64,000 nucleotides of DNA, from NCBI GenBank assembly GCA_022457155.1, contig JAJGOT010000037.1, positions 1,668,501 through 1,732,500 of the forward strand, in the 5' to 3' direction. Below the pieces are notes generated by a model that was not told the origin of the DNA, ran no database searches, and saw only the letters and a program-made list of their open reading frames with translations. The DNA comes from Cladopsammia gracilis. Lineage: Eukaryota; Cnidaria; Anthozoa; Scleractinia; Dendrophylliidae. A program made the position numbers and the translations under genes. This document shows, one piece after another, positions 22,034 through 34,850 of this stretch. The stretch's first letter is position 1; the number at the start of each line of letters is the position of its first letter.

Positions 22034-23028
22034 ATGCTTATTTTCCACCTTGTGAGGTTTTCTAAAGCAAAGAAACTATTAATTTTTCGGAGAGAAACAT
22101 TCCGTTCAATTCAAATGCAAAAAAGCATGATTCCGCAAGGCCGCATTGGGATCACGGCACATTACGAAGCGAGACGGTAAACATGTTTTGCTTTTGCCAA
22201 ATTTGCATTGAGCACGTTGCTTCGTTATGAGTAGAAGGAGAGAGAGAAGAAAATGTATGAACAGTACTCGTGGTCTCGCCATGGCCCAACTGCCCGCCTT
22301 CATCTTTCGAAGATCAATGGAGTGGTTGTGGTGTGTTTTCCAAGGAAAAGCGGCAGAAACATGTTCAGGTTCAAGCGTAAAACGAGGCGTCATTCATTAT
22401 TGAAGACGCGACCCGAAACCTGAATCGAGGTACGGTACCATTGAATAATGTTATTAACATTTCGCTTTTTGGTCGCGACCGGCAAGTCAATTACGTAGGA
22501 ATATGACTGATGAAGTTGTCTTTTTTTGTAAACAAAAAATATTGACCGATGCTAGAGTGTTTTCCTTGTTACGCCCTATTTTGTTTTCCCGTTTGTGTTA
22601 TTCTATTATGAAGGGAATAAGGAGAGGGGAATATGTCGAGGGGAATATATAATCCTTTGTTTTGCTATAATCAAATTATCAATCCAGACTAATGTGTCTC
22701 AATTGAACTTTCCCTTTCTTTATTATATTATTGTTATTTCATTTTATGGTGTAATGCTTTTGCAATACTGTAAGGATTTATAGTCATACAAATAAAGCTA
22801 CTTGTTGTTGTTGTTGTTGCTATTGTTATCAGCTATTGTTTTCAGCCTCGCTTCTCCTCTGTTACAATCAAAGCCGCACCCAGCTTTTCAGACACTGTAA
22901 TGAACGGGGTTATGTGATATATTCCCCTGAAAAGAACAAAGAAAACCGAGCTAGGTGGAAAATAACAAGATCTACTGTTCATGATCGCAACGCCAGCTTA
23001 TCAATCGTCTGCAGGTCAGAGCACTTTT
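22034..23028. other. No gene; LINE-type 3' tail
   Basis: ATACAAATAAAGCTACTTGTTGTTGTTG near 22787-22818 looks like a LINE 3' end with a (TTG)n tail. No coding remnant could be tied to it. Confidence 0.35.
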
Positions 23029-23245
23029 CGATATAGAGCAATCAAACCCTGGAACTCATTGCCACGTGCGATTACTGCTGCAGACAGCCTGCGTACTTTA
23101 TAAACAAACTTAGAGAATTCCTTTTCGAATCATTTCTTGTTAGCTAGGAGAGTTTGACCTTATGAATTATTTATATCAGTGTAAGTTGGGTCTGAAAAAC
23201 CCTGATTGGGAGATTCAATAAAGTTTTATATATATATATATATAT
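23029..23245 (+). pseudogene. LINE C-terminal fragment with (TA)n tail
   Basis: RAIKPWNSLPRAITAADSLRT resembles the WN-LP-V-A-S-F signature at the C-terminus of CR1/L2-type LINE proteins; an in-frame stop follows soon after. TCAATAAAGTTTTATATATA at 23215-23245 is the probable 3' end. Confidence 0.5.
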
Positions 23246-24198
23246 TTATAATTCAACACATTGATACACTGCCCAAATATGGTCAAAAAGTTACCGATAT
23301 GCGTTATGTCTACATGACGTATAACCAGCGATGGCGGTAATTTTCGCATTTTGAAGGAAAGTGGAAATGACTGCTGGCTGCAATTTCGTGTTTTTGGGCG
23401 AAAAAGTGCGTGAACTATTAGTTAAAAAAGGGAAAAGAAAGGAAAAAAGAGAAGAAAAGAAAAGAGAAAAAGTATTGTTCACATGATTGGACAAAAAAGG
23501 CGCGAAATTTTCGCGTTGTCGCGGTCGCGGTACTGGTCGCAGTGTTTCTTGGCGTAGCTGAATGAAAACTGGTTCAAAGTTTGACCGCTCGACAAGGAGT
23601 GAATGGAGGAACACAATTTTCGTAAAATTCCTTTGGTTATTAACTTTGGAATATGATATAGGCTTGATGCTTCCTCAGAATAGTTTCTGATATCTCGTCA
23701 TTACGGCTGTAGGAGCTAAGAAACGAGCAAGTTTGTAAACAACATTGATCAACACAGCTCGTACTTCGATGTTTGAAAATTTGGTGCTGATGGAAGGGAA
23801 TAAAAAGCCAAATCAACTACAGGTATGATGTTTTAACCGTTTCTTGTATCCTTTAGCTGTGAATTTTTGTAAGACGTAGTCCACGCTGCAGTTCTTTCCG
23901 ACTTTTCGCCGCTATGTTTAGGTTCGTAGCCGTGTGTTTGTTCAATTTGCTTCGATTCAATTCTGAATTGACCTTTTCAAGATACGAAACACTTGTAACT
24001 AAGACATTCTATGCCATTTTACTGTGTTTTAATTTTGGTAGTCACTACTTTGTTCCCTTCTTTGAGTAGACGAAAGCTCTTCGTAGAAACTCTCAACTGA
24101 TTGTGTACGCTAAATTAATTTTAGCTTAGCAAAAGTTTCGGCATCGCTGCTTGTTGTTTCAGAAATGGTGCGACGCAAAATATTGTTGTTAGCCTTTT
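23246..24198. other. Region upstream of the mosaic gene; no exon identified
   Basis: I looked here for a start codon and signal-peptide exon joining in phase 1 to the exon at 24831. A hydrophobic ATG-led frame near 23913 (MFRFVAVCLFNLL...) could use a weak donor at TTTTG|GTAGTC in phase 1, but the hydrophobic run is short and interrupted, so I do not call it. Confidence 0.3.
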
Positions 24199-24545
24199 TA
24201 CTTAATGAAAGGTTGTATATCTCAATGAATTTTTTCTCGAAACTGTGATTTGTTATCAATGTGTTGAATTACAAAACAGTTATAGTGTTCAAGCTTGCAC
24301 AATATTGACAAAGGCGCCACTTTCATTCATGAACTGTGTGATGTTGCAAGTTTCGCGCGGTAAAACATATGTAAGCTTTTTTTTTTTAAATGAAAGGCTT
24401 GTCGGCGATATTTTTTCTTCAAACTGTGCTTTGTTATCAATGTGTTGAATTATAAAACTATTATAGCGCTCAAGCTTGCGTGATATCGCCTAATTTTAGC
24501 CGACTCGGCCTACGGCCTCGTCGGCTAAGTATTAGGCGATATCAC
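24199..24545. repeat. Direct duplication plus terminal hairpin
   Basis: A ~110-bp block (ATGAAAGG...TTGTTATCAATGTGTTGAAT...CAAGCTTGC) occurs at about 24199 and again at about 24380. The second copy runs into a hairpin at 24480-24545 (GTGATATCGCCTAAT...ATTAGGCGATATCAC). Confidence 0.5.
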
Positions 24546-24703
24546 GCGTGCTTTCGCGCTATAATAGTTAAATATATATATTCCTTTGTTTAAAACTGAT
24601 TATCATAACTTATCATACGTTTCAATACCCAAAAAACAAAGGAAAATAAAATTTGCACCAAGGACAAAATTGCACCACAACATCTAATTGAATGACTGCA
24701 TGA

Positions 24704-24750
24704 CCAGTGAGTGAGTGAGTGAGTGAGTGACTGACTCACTCACTCACTAG
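24704..24750. repeat. (GTGA)n/(CTCA)n palindromic microsatellite
   Basis: A GTGA run passes through CTGA into a CACT run, so the tract can fold on itself. It lies about 80 bp upstream of the first identified exon. Confidence 0.8.
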
Positions 24751-24830
24751 CTATATTGACTAGCGTTTTAGTTTCCTTTTCTAAAACCATAAAGTTAAAC
24801 ACACCGATATTTGTTTTTTTTTTTTTTCAG

Positions 24831-25073
24831 TCGAAATAGTGGGACGATGGAGCCTCGATGACCTGGTCAGTGACCAACTTGTGGAATCTCAAAGTCAGAA
24901 CACATCATCGACCTTGCTTGTTGCACGTGAAGGAGCCACAAATACTCGCACAGGGGTGCTTAATGTAGAAGATGTCAACTATTTGAGTTTTGCTGTTCCT
25001 AATGGGAAATGCCTAGTGGATGACACCCAGGCCGGAGAAGGAATAGGTGTATCTTTCTGGATGAGATACAAAG
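24831..25073 (+). CDS. Exon 1 of mosaic gene: N-terminal half of LamG-like domain
   Basis: The acceptor follows a long T tract (TTTTTTTCAG|), the donor is AAAG|GTTTGA, phase 1-1. The protein starts near VGRWSLDDL, the W-x-LD start of a concanavalin-like LamG sandwich, and ends [12 protein letters not shown], the SFW strand in its middle. The second half of the fold is not in the next exon but in exon 8 (42941), whose start, [10 protein letters not shown], continues this strand naturally. Confidence 0.6.
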
Positions 25074-28000
25074 GTTTGATATCAATTCTGTAGTTGTTTT
25101 TGTAGGTATTATGAAAGCTATTAATTCATACAAAATTGTTCGGATAGATGCAATATCTCTTCCTTCCCTTCCCAATGATGGTTTGCAGGAATAAATACCA
25201 GTGTAACAATGAATGACGTTATAACAGGGGAACGGTCGTACGCGTAGCTTGTGATAACAAAGAAATGGTTACGTGGTTCATGAAAAAAGGGGCTATGAAA
25301 CCATTATTCAGTGAGAACAGTTTGATGTCATGTAAACTACAGTGAAACCTCTATTAAGCACCCATCGCTAATAAGCCAACTTTTGGAATGAGTTTGTATT
25401 TTCAATCATTTGAGAAAAACTATTTCCTCACAAACATACCCAAACATCACCCAAAAGTTACAAAACACCCCATCACATAGATTCATGAGATGAGCATAGA
25501 GTTTTTGGATTGCTTGAAACGTGAACAAGAAACATGTTTTTCCATTAAAGCCATGTTAAGTGGCGGGAAAATGGCGTTCAGGTGGAGTCCCGCCTTAACC
25601 TAACTCTCTGAACTCTATCTACAAGTACATCAGGAGTAAATGTCTTCTGCTCCCTTATAAACGGTTATAAGAACTCCAGATCAAGTACCTCCACCGCAAG
25701 GAGTTAATTTGCCTCCACTACAGGAGGATTGTTGAGCGTCTTGGCTGTTTCACTTTATCTGATAGACTTGCCTTTCTTTATTTGATAGCATTTAACTGTT
25801 GGCTTGATAACCGTTCATTTGCATCTTCTTCTAATTCTACAGGTTTTATATCAGACATCGTTAAAGAGAAGGCAGCAACAATTTCTGATTTAAATGGCTT
25901 TTTGACCGGTGTAGTGGACCAAGATTTGAGATGGATTAACTGCTTTCGAGCTTCAGAGCATGGCTGGGCTGCATCGACATTCCACAGCAGATGTGACTTT
26001 AAGGGTCCCACGCTTACTCTAGTTGAGGTGAAGAACAGGAAGTTTATTTTCGGGGGATTCACAGACTTGGATTGGGGAGGTGAGTTTTGTTCATGTGCTT
26101 CTGATAAGACCCTACATACAAGTAACCTATCTATCAACTTACTTGTCTGACTAAATACCTACCTACTGCAAATTCATTAATTGATTAATTAATTAATTAA
26201 TTACACTTACGTAGTGCGTTATACAAAAGTTGTAAGGCCCCGCTTACAAACATTAAAAAAATAATAGATTTTTAATATCTAATAATAAATTCATGATACA
26301 CCTCTACTTATTTTATTACACTAAATTTTCGAGACACTTTAATTTTGCGAATTGCTCGAATTGCGAAATTAAGGTGACGCGAAAATTTCATATGTCCGAT
26401 TATGTACTCTTTTAAATAATCGAAAAACCAGGAAATCAGTCAAAAATTTATTTCAAACTTTATTCTGAAGCGTTTTCTTCATCCTTATCACCACTTTCTT
26501 CTACTATTTTGGCTCAAAGTTCTTGTAACACGTCCTTAGTGCGCATGCAGTCATTAAACTTTCCATTGACCGGCTACTTGTAGGTGAGTTTGGCACAAAG
26601 ACTTGAACTTATTCAAACTATTATAAGGTAACTTACCTGTATATTATAGTTTTTGGATGGTTACAGTTTTGTTCCTGTTGTTGGTATTTAATATCACTAG
26701 AAAATGTCTTCCACAGAAATTGTATTATTTTTGGCTTGTTGTTGTTGACGGTATAATAAAGAGATGTGATTTGTTGACAGGTAACATCATGCAATAAAAT
26801 GTCTCTAAAATCGCGAAAAATTCGATGAAATCTCAAAATTAAAATAATTAAGTTAGAATATGAACTTTTGCAAAATAGCGAAATTAAAGAGTCACGGTAA
26901 TATACGCGCTTCAAAATTGCGAAGAACGTGTCGCGAAAATTCCATGTAACAAGAAGCTCCAAGTAGCCAATACTCATGCGCATGCGTAACAAACTTTTAT
27001 GGTATATTTTTAGTAAAAATACAACAGAAATTCCCAAGAGACCCCTTCTACAGCGCAAAGACCGTACCAGATTAATTAATGTAAAAGCCAATGTCAGGAG
27101 CCCTGTATGCTAATGTTAATTATGTCATTTTTCACCATGAGCTTACAACTTCTACAAAACGTTCTGAAAATCTAAACTATTGGCCTCAACTTCTATACTA
27201 TATTAAATAGAAACAACGTCTACATTCACCGGAAGACTACCACGGCAGTTTGCCCAATATATCGCAAAACGAATGTTAAGCGCATGCGTAACAAACATTC
27301 AACGTATATTTAAAAAAGGAAGCTCTATATCTGAAAGCAAACAAGATAAGATGTCCGACGTGGAGAAGAGTTAGTCCTTTCATTCAGTCATCGTTCTTGC
27401 AAACCACGTTGTTACTATTGGATGTTTTTATAAATGAAGACTGTACCACAAGGAAGCCAAGTAACCGGACGTTATATGACAATCGTGATACACAGAGGAA
27501 AACGGAGGGCAAACCTTACCTCAATGCCCTCTCACCAGTAGTCCTACAATTACCGGCTTTAGGGACCTTAAAGAATCTGACCCACCCAGTTTGCATTGCG
27601 CGCCTACGTTGGTTCATCCGCCATGTTCAGGGCCCCCGAAAGTCCATACTCTATTGTAGATAAGAAATTCACTCGTGCAAGAGGTGATATGCTTGCCCAA
27701 ATATGGAATAGAGCCGTATCATAACAATAAGAGAAGCACGCAATGTAAACTGGGTGGGTCAGACTCTTTAATGTAACTTCCAGAGGCAGATCACAGGGAT
27801 CTCACAAACTACGTACCAACTTACCTTTTCACAACCTACGTACCAACTTACCTTCTCACATCCGACCTACCAATTTACCGTCTCACGACGTATCCGCCAA
27901 CTTGTGCTCTCACAAGCTACCAACCAACTTACCATCTCCCATCTCTCTCTTTTCACAACCTACCTTTTCACAACATACCTACCAACATAACATCTCACAA

Positions 28001-31000
28001 TTTACCTACCAACTTACCATCTCACAACCTCCCTACCAACTTACCATCTCACAACCTACTGACCAACTTACCATCTCACAACCTCCCTACCAACTGACCA
28101 TCTCACATCCTACCTACCAACTAACCATTTCATTTTAAACTATGTCACTCTGCTGGCCAAGTATTATATATTTTGTACTACCCATGACAGCGATGATGTT
28201 CCCTTTGACTGCTTCCCTTCTTTACTTAAAAGCAAACTCGAAATTTTACAACAAATAGCCTACAAAAACAAAACCATTGACAATTTTAATAGGAATTGGA
28301 AACATTTTATTTAACATTAATTGTCTTCTACATAGTCACGCTTGCAATTTTTTCTCTCTTTTCAATATTATAATTTCTGTAATAATCTAGGTCCTAGTTT
28401 CTAGTTCCTTTTTTTCTTTTTTTGTTTTTTTTTTGTTTGTTGTTTTTACTTAAATTTCAAATACTTAACACCACTTGCACTGTATTTACTTGTTGGAATT
28501 GAGATTGTACTTTTAATATTTATCAGTATGAATATTGTAAATAAAATAAGTGTTAAAAAAAAACTAACCATCTCACAACCTACCTACCAACCAACCATCT
28601 TACAACCTTTCTACCAACTTACCATCTCACAGCCTACCTACCAACTTACCATCTCACAACCTACCTACCAACTTACCATCTCACAACCTCCCTACCAACT
28701 TACCATCCCACATCCTACCTACCAACTGACCATCTCACAACCTAACTACCAACTAACCATCTCACAACCTAACTACCAACTAACCATCTCACAACCTAAC
28801 TACCAACTTACCATCTCACAACCTAACTACCAACTTACCATCTCACAACCTAACTACCAACTTACCATCTCACAACCTTCCTACAAACTTACCATCCCAC
28901 ATCCTACCTACCAACTTACCATCTCACAACCTAACTACCAACTTACCATCTCACAACCTAACTACCAACTTACCATCTCACAACCTAACTACCAACTTAC
29001 CATCTCACAACCTTCCTACAAACTTACCATCCCACATCCTACCTACCAACTTACCATCTCACAACCTAACTACCAACTTACCATCTCACAACCTAACTAC
29101 CAACTTACCATCTCACAACCTTCCTACAAACTTACCATCCCACATCCTACCTACCAACTTACCATCTCACAACCTACCTACCAACTTACCATCTCACAAC
29201 CTACCTACCAACTTACCATCTCACAGCCTACCTACCAACTTACCATCTCACAGCCTACCTACCAACTTACCTTTTCACCACCAACCTACCAACTTGCCAT
29301 CTCACAACCTACCTACCAACTTACCATCTCACAACCTAACTACCAACTGACCATCTCACAACCTAACTACCAACTGACCATCTCACAACCTAACTACCAA
29401 CTAACCATCTCACAACCTAACTACCAACTAACCATCTCACAACCTACCTACCAACTAACCATCTCACAGCCTACCTACCAACTTACCATCTCACAGCCTA
29501 CCTACCAACTTACCTTTTCACCACCAACCTACCAACTTGCCATCTCACAACCTACCTACCTTTTCGCAACATACCTACCAACCTAACATCTCACAATCTA
29601 CCTACCAACTTACCTTTTCACAACCTACCTACCAACTCACCATCTCAAAACCTACCTAACAACTTACCATATCACAACCTACCAAGTTACCTTTTCACAA
29701 CCTACCTACCAACTTACCATCTCAGAACCTACCTACAAACTAACCATCTCACAACCTGCCTACCAACTGACCATTTCTCAACCTATCTACCAACTTATAT
29801 TGTCACAACCTACCTAACAACTTACCTTCTCATATCTGACCTACCAACTTACCTTCTCAAATCCGACCTACCAACTAACCATTTCACATCCTTCCTACCA
29901 ACTTACCTTTTCATAACCCACCTACCAACTTACCATCTCAAAATCTACCTACCAACTAACCATCTCACAACTTACCTACCAACTTACCTTTTCACAACCT
30001 ACCTAACAACTAAGGAACTCACAACCTACCTACCAAGTTACCATCTCAGAACCTACCTACCAATTTACCATCTCACAAGGTACTTGCCAACTTACCATCT
30101 CACAACCTACCTACCAACTTATCTTTTCACAACCTACCTACCAACTTACCTTCTCACATGCGACCTATCAACTTAACACCTTCTCACATCCGACCTACCA
30201 ATTTACCATTTCACGACCTATCCCTCAACTTACGCTCTCACAAGCTACCTACCAATTTAACTTATTCACAACCATCCCACCACGAACTTACCTGAAGTTC
30301 CTCTGTTCTTATTTACCTTGCTCAACTAACAGGGCCTACAGGATTTAAAAAAAGTAACAGCTCCTTTTTATTCACGCTCATAAACTACGATGGAAAAACA
30401 GCAGCTAAGATGCCGATAGAAAACATCAACAGAGCGATAAACAACAGCCCATCGCACGGCCCGTGGTTTGGAACTACCGATCTGATCATCAGTGATATGG
30501 CCGCTGAAAGTCTCAACTCCAGAAGCAGTCCCGGTGGTGCTTACACTTTGCCGAGTGGCGTTACTGCTGGAAGTGTTGATGCTGTTAACTTGTTAGCTGG
30601 GAGTGAATATTTTGTGCCTCTCAAAATGGAAGTGTTTAACATTGGTAAGACGATATAAGTAAGGCTACTTTTGTATTTTCTAGGGGGTATGCATCTGATC
30701 CAACAATTTTACTCTTTGTCCAATTTGTAAGTGATTTTTATGAGAGTCAAATGTATAGTAAACGTTCACCAAAACGTTTACATACAAATGGTTTGCATTT
30801 TGGTTTATTTCAGCTTATATATTATTTATCAGTGTACTGTAAAAGGTAAACGTACACCTAAGCGTGCCTCTAATGCGCATGTAAAGGAAGCACGAGATGA
30901 AAGGGTTAATGCTATGTCTTTCATTTTTTGTCCAGAATGTTTCAATCCTCTAGGAATGCAAAATCGTGAGATTTCTGATGACCAAATAGAACCGGCATCT

Positions 31001-34000
31001 GCTTCTCAAGCCCGATTGAACGACCCCTCTGGAAATGTCTGGACCAATTTTGCTGCAATGATTATAGACTTGGTATCCCAACGACGTGTTCTTGGCATGG
31101 ATGCGCATGGTAACAAAGATACAAACACTCCTGGATACCCAACTGATTTTCAAGTGGAATATAAACTACGGTCATCGGATCCCTGGGAAATTGCACGTTC
31201 AGTAAGTACATAGGTTTCCTCCTGTTTGTAATCCTTGTACTCTCTAAAATGGCCAAGATCGATGGAATAAATTCTGCCAAATTTCATTCTGCCAAATTTC
31301 ATTCTGCAAAATATCAAGAACGAACAGCACCAAATGTAGGGTACTGTTGGCTTTCATTTCAGTGGCGGACGCGGAATTCATCAGTGGGGCGAGGGGGGAG
31401 GGGGGGGGGGGGGATAAAAGTGACTGAAAAAATATGTGGCGAGATGAGGGGGTCGCACTGTAGAGTTTAATCCACTCACGTAAAAGTTAGAACCATTTTA
31501 TACAGCATGTTATTAAACATTGAAACTGTCATTTGAATGGTCACACTTTAGGATTCGATCTACTGACTCAAAAGTTAGAACCACTTTATACAGCATGTTA
31601 TTAACCTTAGGAGCTTTCATTTGAATGGTCACACTTTAGGATTTCATCTACCAACTCAAAAGTTAGATCAGGGACAGTGTTCCGACTGATATATCATATT
31701 TTCATCAGTATGGCCAACAGCTTGCTTAAGCTTCATTGTATTTAGATAGGAACAAAACTGTTGCTTCTGTTTTGTCCTATTTCCTTTGCTTCGAAATAGG
31801 AGACGCCTGCGCGCAGACTAAAAGTGTTTTGCTCTACTGAATCTTTCTATACAATTTAGCTGTACATTTGGTGAATTGCCAATATAGCAATATAAGACAA
31901 GCTCAATTTCAATATGTTGATGGGACACTGTCCTTTTTCTGGGTCGGAATCATTTTAAATGCTGCTGGCATCCGGTTAGGCTCAGTATGAAACTTAACTT
32001 TGGGTGTAACTGCTAAAGTGAGACGTAAAATAACGATTGATAGTCACGCGCGGCGTTGAGTTCTCTGCAACTAGTTTCAGAACCGGGCTGGTTATATAGC
32101 ATTCGGGTTTTACTCACACTATAGGATGAAAGCAATGGAGTGTATTTACTCTTTTCCAGGGCATGAGCTTAGACGACGAATCTTCGATCAAAAGGTTTAT
32201 GTTTATTCCTTCGTTCACCGCCACAAAGCTGAAAGTTGTCTTAAATCAATGCTCAGGCATCTGTGGTTTTGCGATGGAGATTTATGGCTGTTCAGCAGGT
32301 TTGCTGTCATTTTATCTTCATTACTACATATCTTTCCCGCCACTTCATTCATTTTTGAATTTTTTGTTTTAGATATCTTGTGCATACTCTTTTTTTATAG
32401 TATTTCGGACAACCAAATAAATTTCAAAATCAGATGTTTCGACTGCTTATATCAAGGCCATAGGATCGACTGGGTGGATTTGATTCTCATCATATATTCC
32501 GGTTAGAAATTGGTTCCCTTGTAAACAACGTCAGTACAATGAGTGATTTATCCGCATTAAAAGTAACGAAGAAGAAAGAACAAACAAAGGAACAAAGAAA
32601 GCCATAATTTCACCCAATCACGATCAAAGTGTTCCTGGGCGTTTGAAAAGGAGACTTGTTTTCTTTGCTGTTTTAAAATGTGAAATGTCTTTGAGAAAAC
32701 TCATCTGATCTACATTTAAGTGCAACAGTTGCCAGGGTTAGGTTTTTACTCTTATCGGGAACTCGTTTGTTTTGTGTAGTGGATGTAAATTTATTCCTTT
32801 ATATTTATTTAGAATCATGCAATGGGACTCTTCATATGAAAAACATGACAGCATCGTCTTTTCTCTCTGTGGGCTACGAACCCACTAACGCTCGCCTTGA
32901 CGCAAACAAATGCTGGAGACCCAGCAGTTCAAATAATCTTAACGAGTATTTGCAAGTTGACCTGGGAATAGTCAGGATTTTGACAGGACTGGCCACTGAA
33001 GGATTTCCGTCGTCTGATTATGTCCAGTCGTACAAAATTCAATATAGTATCGATGGCGTGAAGTGGATTGACTACCGCGACTTGACTGGCAACGCCAAGG
33101 TATTTTGAACTCAATTTAACGCTATATTTACAGACTTCAACTAGGCGTCACATAGATAACAAGTTAAAGGGATAATGTGGCCTATTTTTAGTATCACTGT
33201 GAAAAGCTAAAACAATACATGTATAATGCTTTATAATTAGTGAAAATAATGCTGTTCTGTTAACAATTATTATGCTAATGCACTGAAACTATTACTTAGC
33301 GTATTTGGCTGCGGATGGCTCGGGTAGAAATGGATTGCAAACATTTGTTCAGGTTCTTCCTTGGTGCTGTTAGAGCACTTTGTCCAAGAGCAAACAAACT
33401 TAGTCAAATCTAGTAATTAATACAGTTTTGACCAAAAAGAGTACCCGTAACACTGGCCTTTCGTTGATTACCTAATGCCTTGCTATGTGGTGGCATTTTC
33501 CGCGTGTTACCCTACCCATAATCGGCATGGTTAAACATGTCCGTTTATTCATAATCATCCAGTCATACCCCGTTTCGCAGATACGACAGCCATATTGATT
33601 TTGCCTCCAGGGCATCCCATAATGACCATTTAAATTAATATGTTCCTTTGTTTTCAATGGTCATTATGGGATGCTCTGGGGGCAAAATGAACTAAGTTTG
33701 GTTACTGTTCTTTCTGTTAAAATAAGGTGAATTTCTGACTCATCATTATCATCAGATTCGAATTCCATACCATCGCCTTCACGGTGAGAATTTCTTGCAA
33801 AACATTTTAGTCCACAATCTGACTGCTTTAGAGCTGTTATTTAAAATAAACAGGAAAAACTCATTTCCTGGAAATGCTTAGTTATCATGTTAACATCTAA
33901 TCTAGGCCCTGATCCGGTTTGCCATTAACAGAGACTTGTTGGGTGCGCTATTAACGAAAGAGGACTGTTTTATGGAAAATTGAAAACATTTTTTTTTCTT

Positions 34001-34812
34001 TTTGTGTTTTTTATTTTATTTTGTAGTTGTTTGTCGCAGCTCAACACAGCCATACCATTGTTACCCTTGAGCCCGTGGTGCAAATCCGTTTCATTCGTCT
34101 GTTTCCGGTCAGCGGAGAGTGTTTGAAGCTGGAACTCTACGGTTGCACGGCGTTCAAAGGAACGGGTAAGAGGTTCAGTTTAAGTGAGCGTGGATAAAGG
34201 TGAGAAAGTCCATCCTTAGCTCAAACTCAAGAAGTTAGTTAAAGCAAAGTTGCCAACGTTGTACAAAAGGAGACTACAGGACATATGTATTTTAATGTAT
34301 AAGGTTAAACATAATTTGTGTCCGCGGACTATTTGTGACATGTTTCTGACTAATAGCCATACTTACAATTTACGGCAGAAAGATTTTTATCAATCTAGTT
34401 TTAACACAGTTACGTATGGAAAACACTCAATCCGATACTTAGGTACAAGGCTCTGGAGTAAGATGTCAAGCAAAGACAGATCGGCTACCAGTGTTACGCA
34501 GTTTAAGATCCGGATACGAAGTCTTGATTTGAGTGACATCTTGAATGGATGTAGTGGCTGCTACCTTTGCCATTTATGATTTTAAATTTTCTTAATTAAA
34601 TTTTTAATTTACAAGATTTTTTAGAAGTTTGATGATAAGAATTAGAGTTTTGTGGTGTTTATGTTAGTGAGTTATCAATGGTAGTTTTTAATTCTAGTCT
34701 TAGTAGATTCTGGTCTCAAATTTTTATTGATTCGTTTTTGTATTTTTTAGATTATATTTAGATAGTTAGGTGTCCCCTCTGCTAGATTTTGACTGACACG
34801 TTAATAAAGCCA

Positions 34813-34850
<38 letters not shown>

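Noticed and set aside
23913..24060. Possible signal-peptide exon for the mosaic gene
   Set aside because: The hydrophobic stretch is short and broken, and the only phase-1 donor is weak.
28528..29586. 352-codon ORF with nonapeptide repeats
   Set aside because: It is the 27-bp minisatellite read in its stop-free frame, starts inside a LINE tail and lies in an intron; no splice or start context supports a protein.
27799..30295. CRISPR-like regular repeats
   Set aside because: Units are contiguous without unique spacers and the sequence is eukaryotic.
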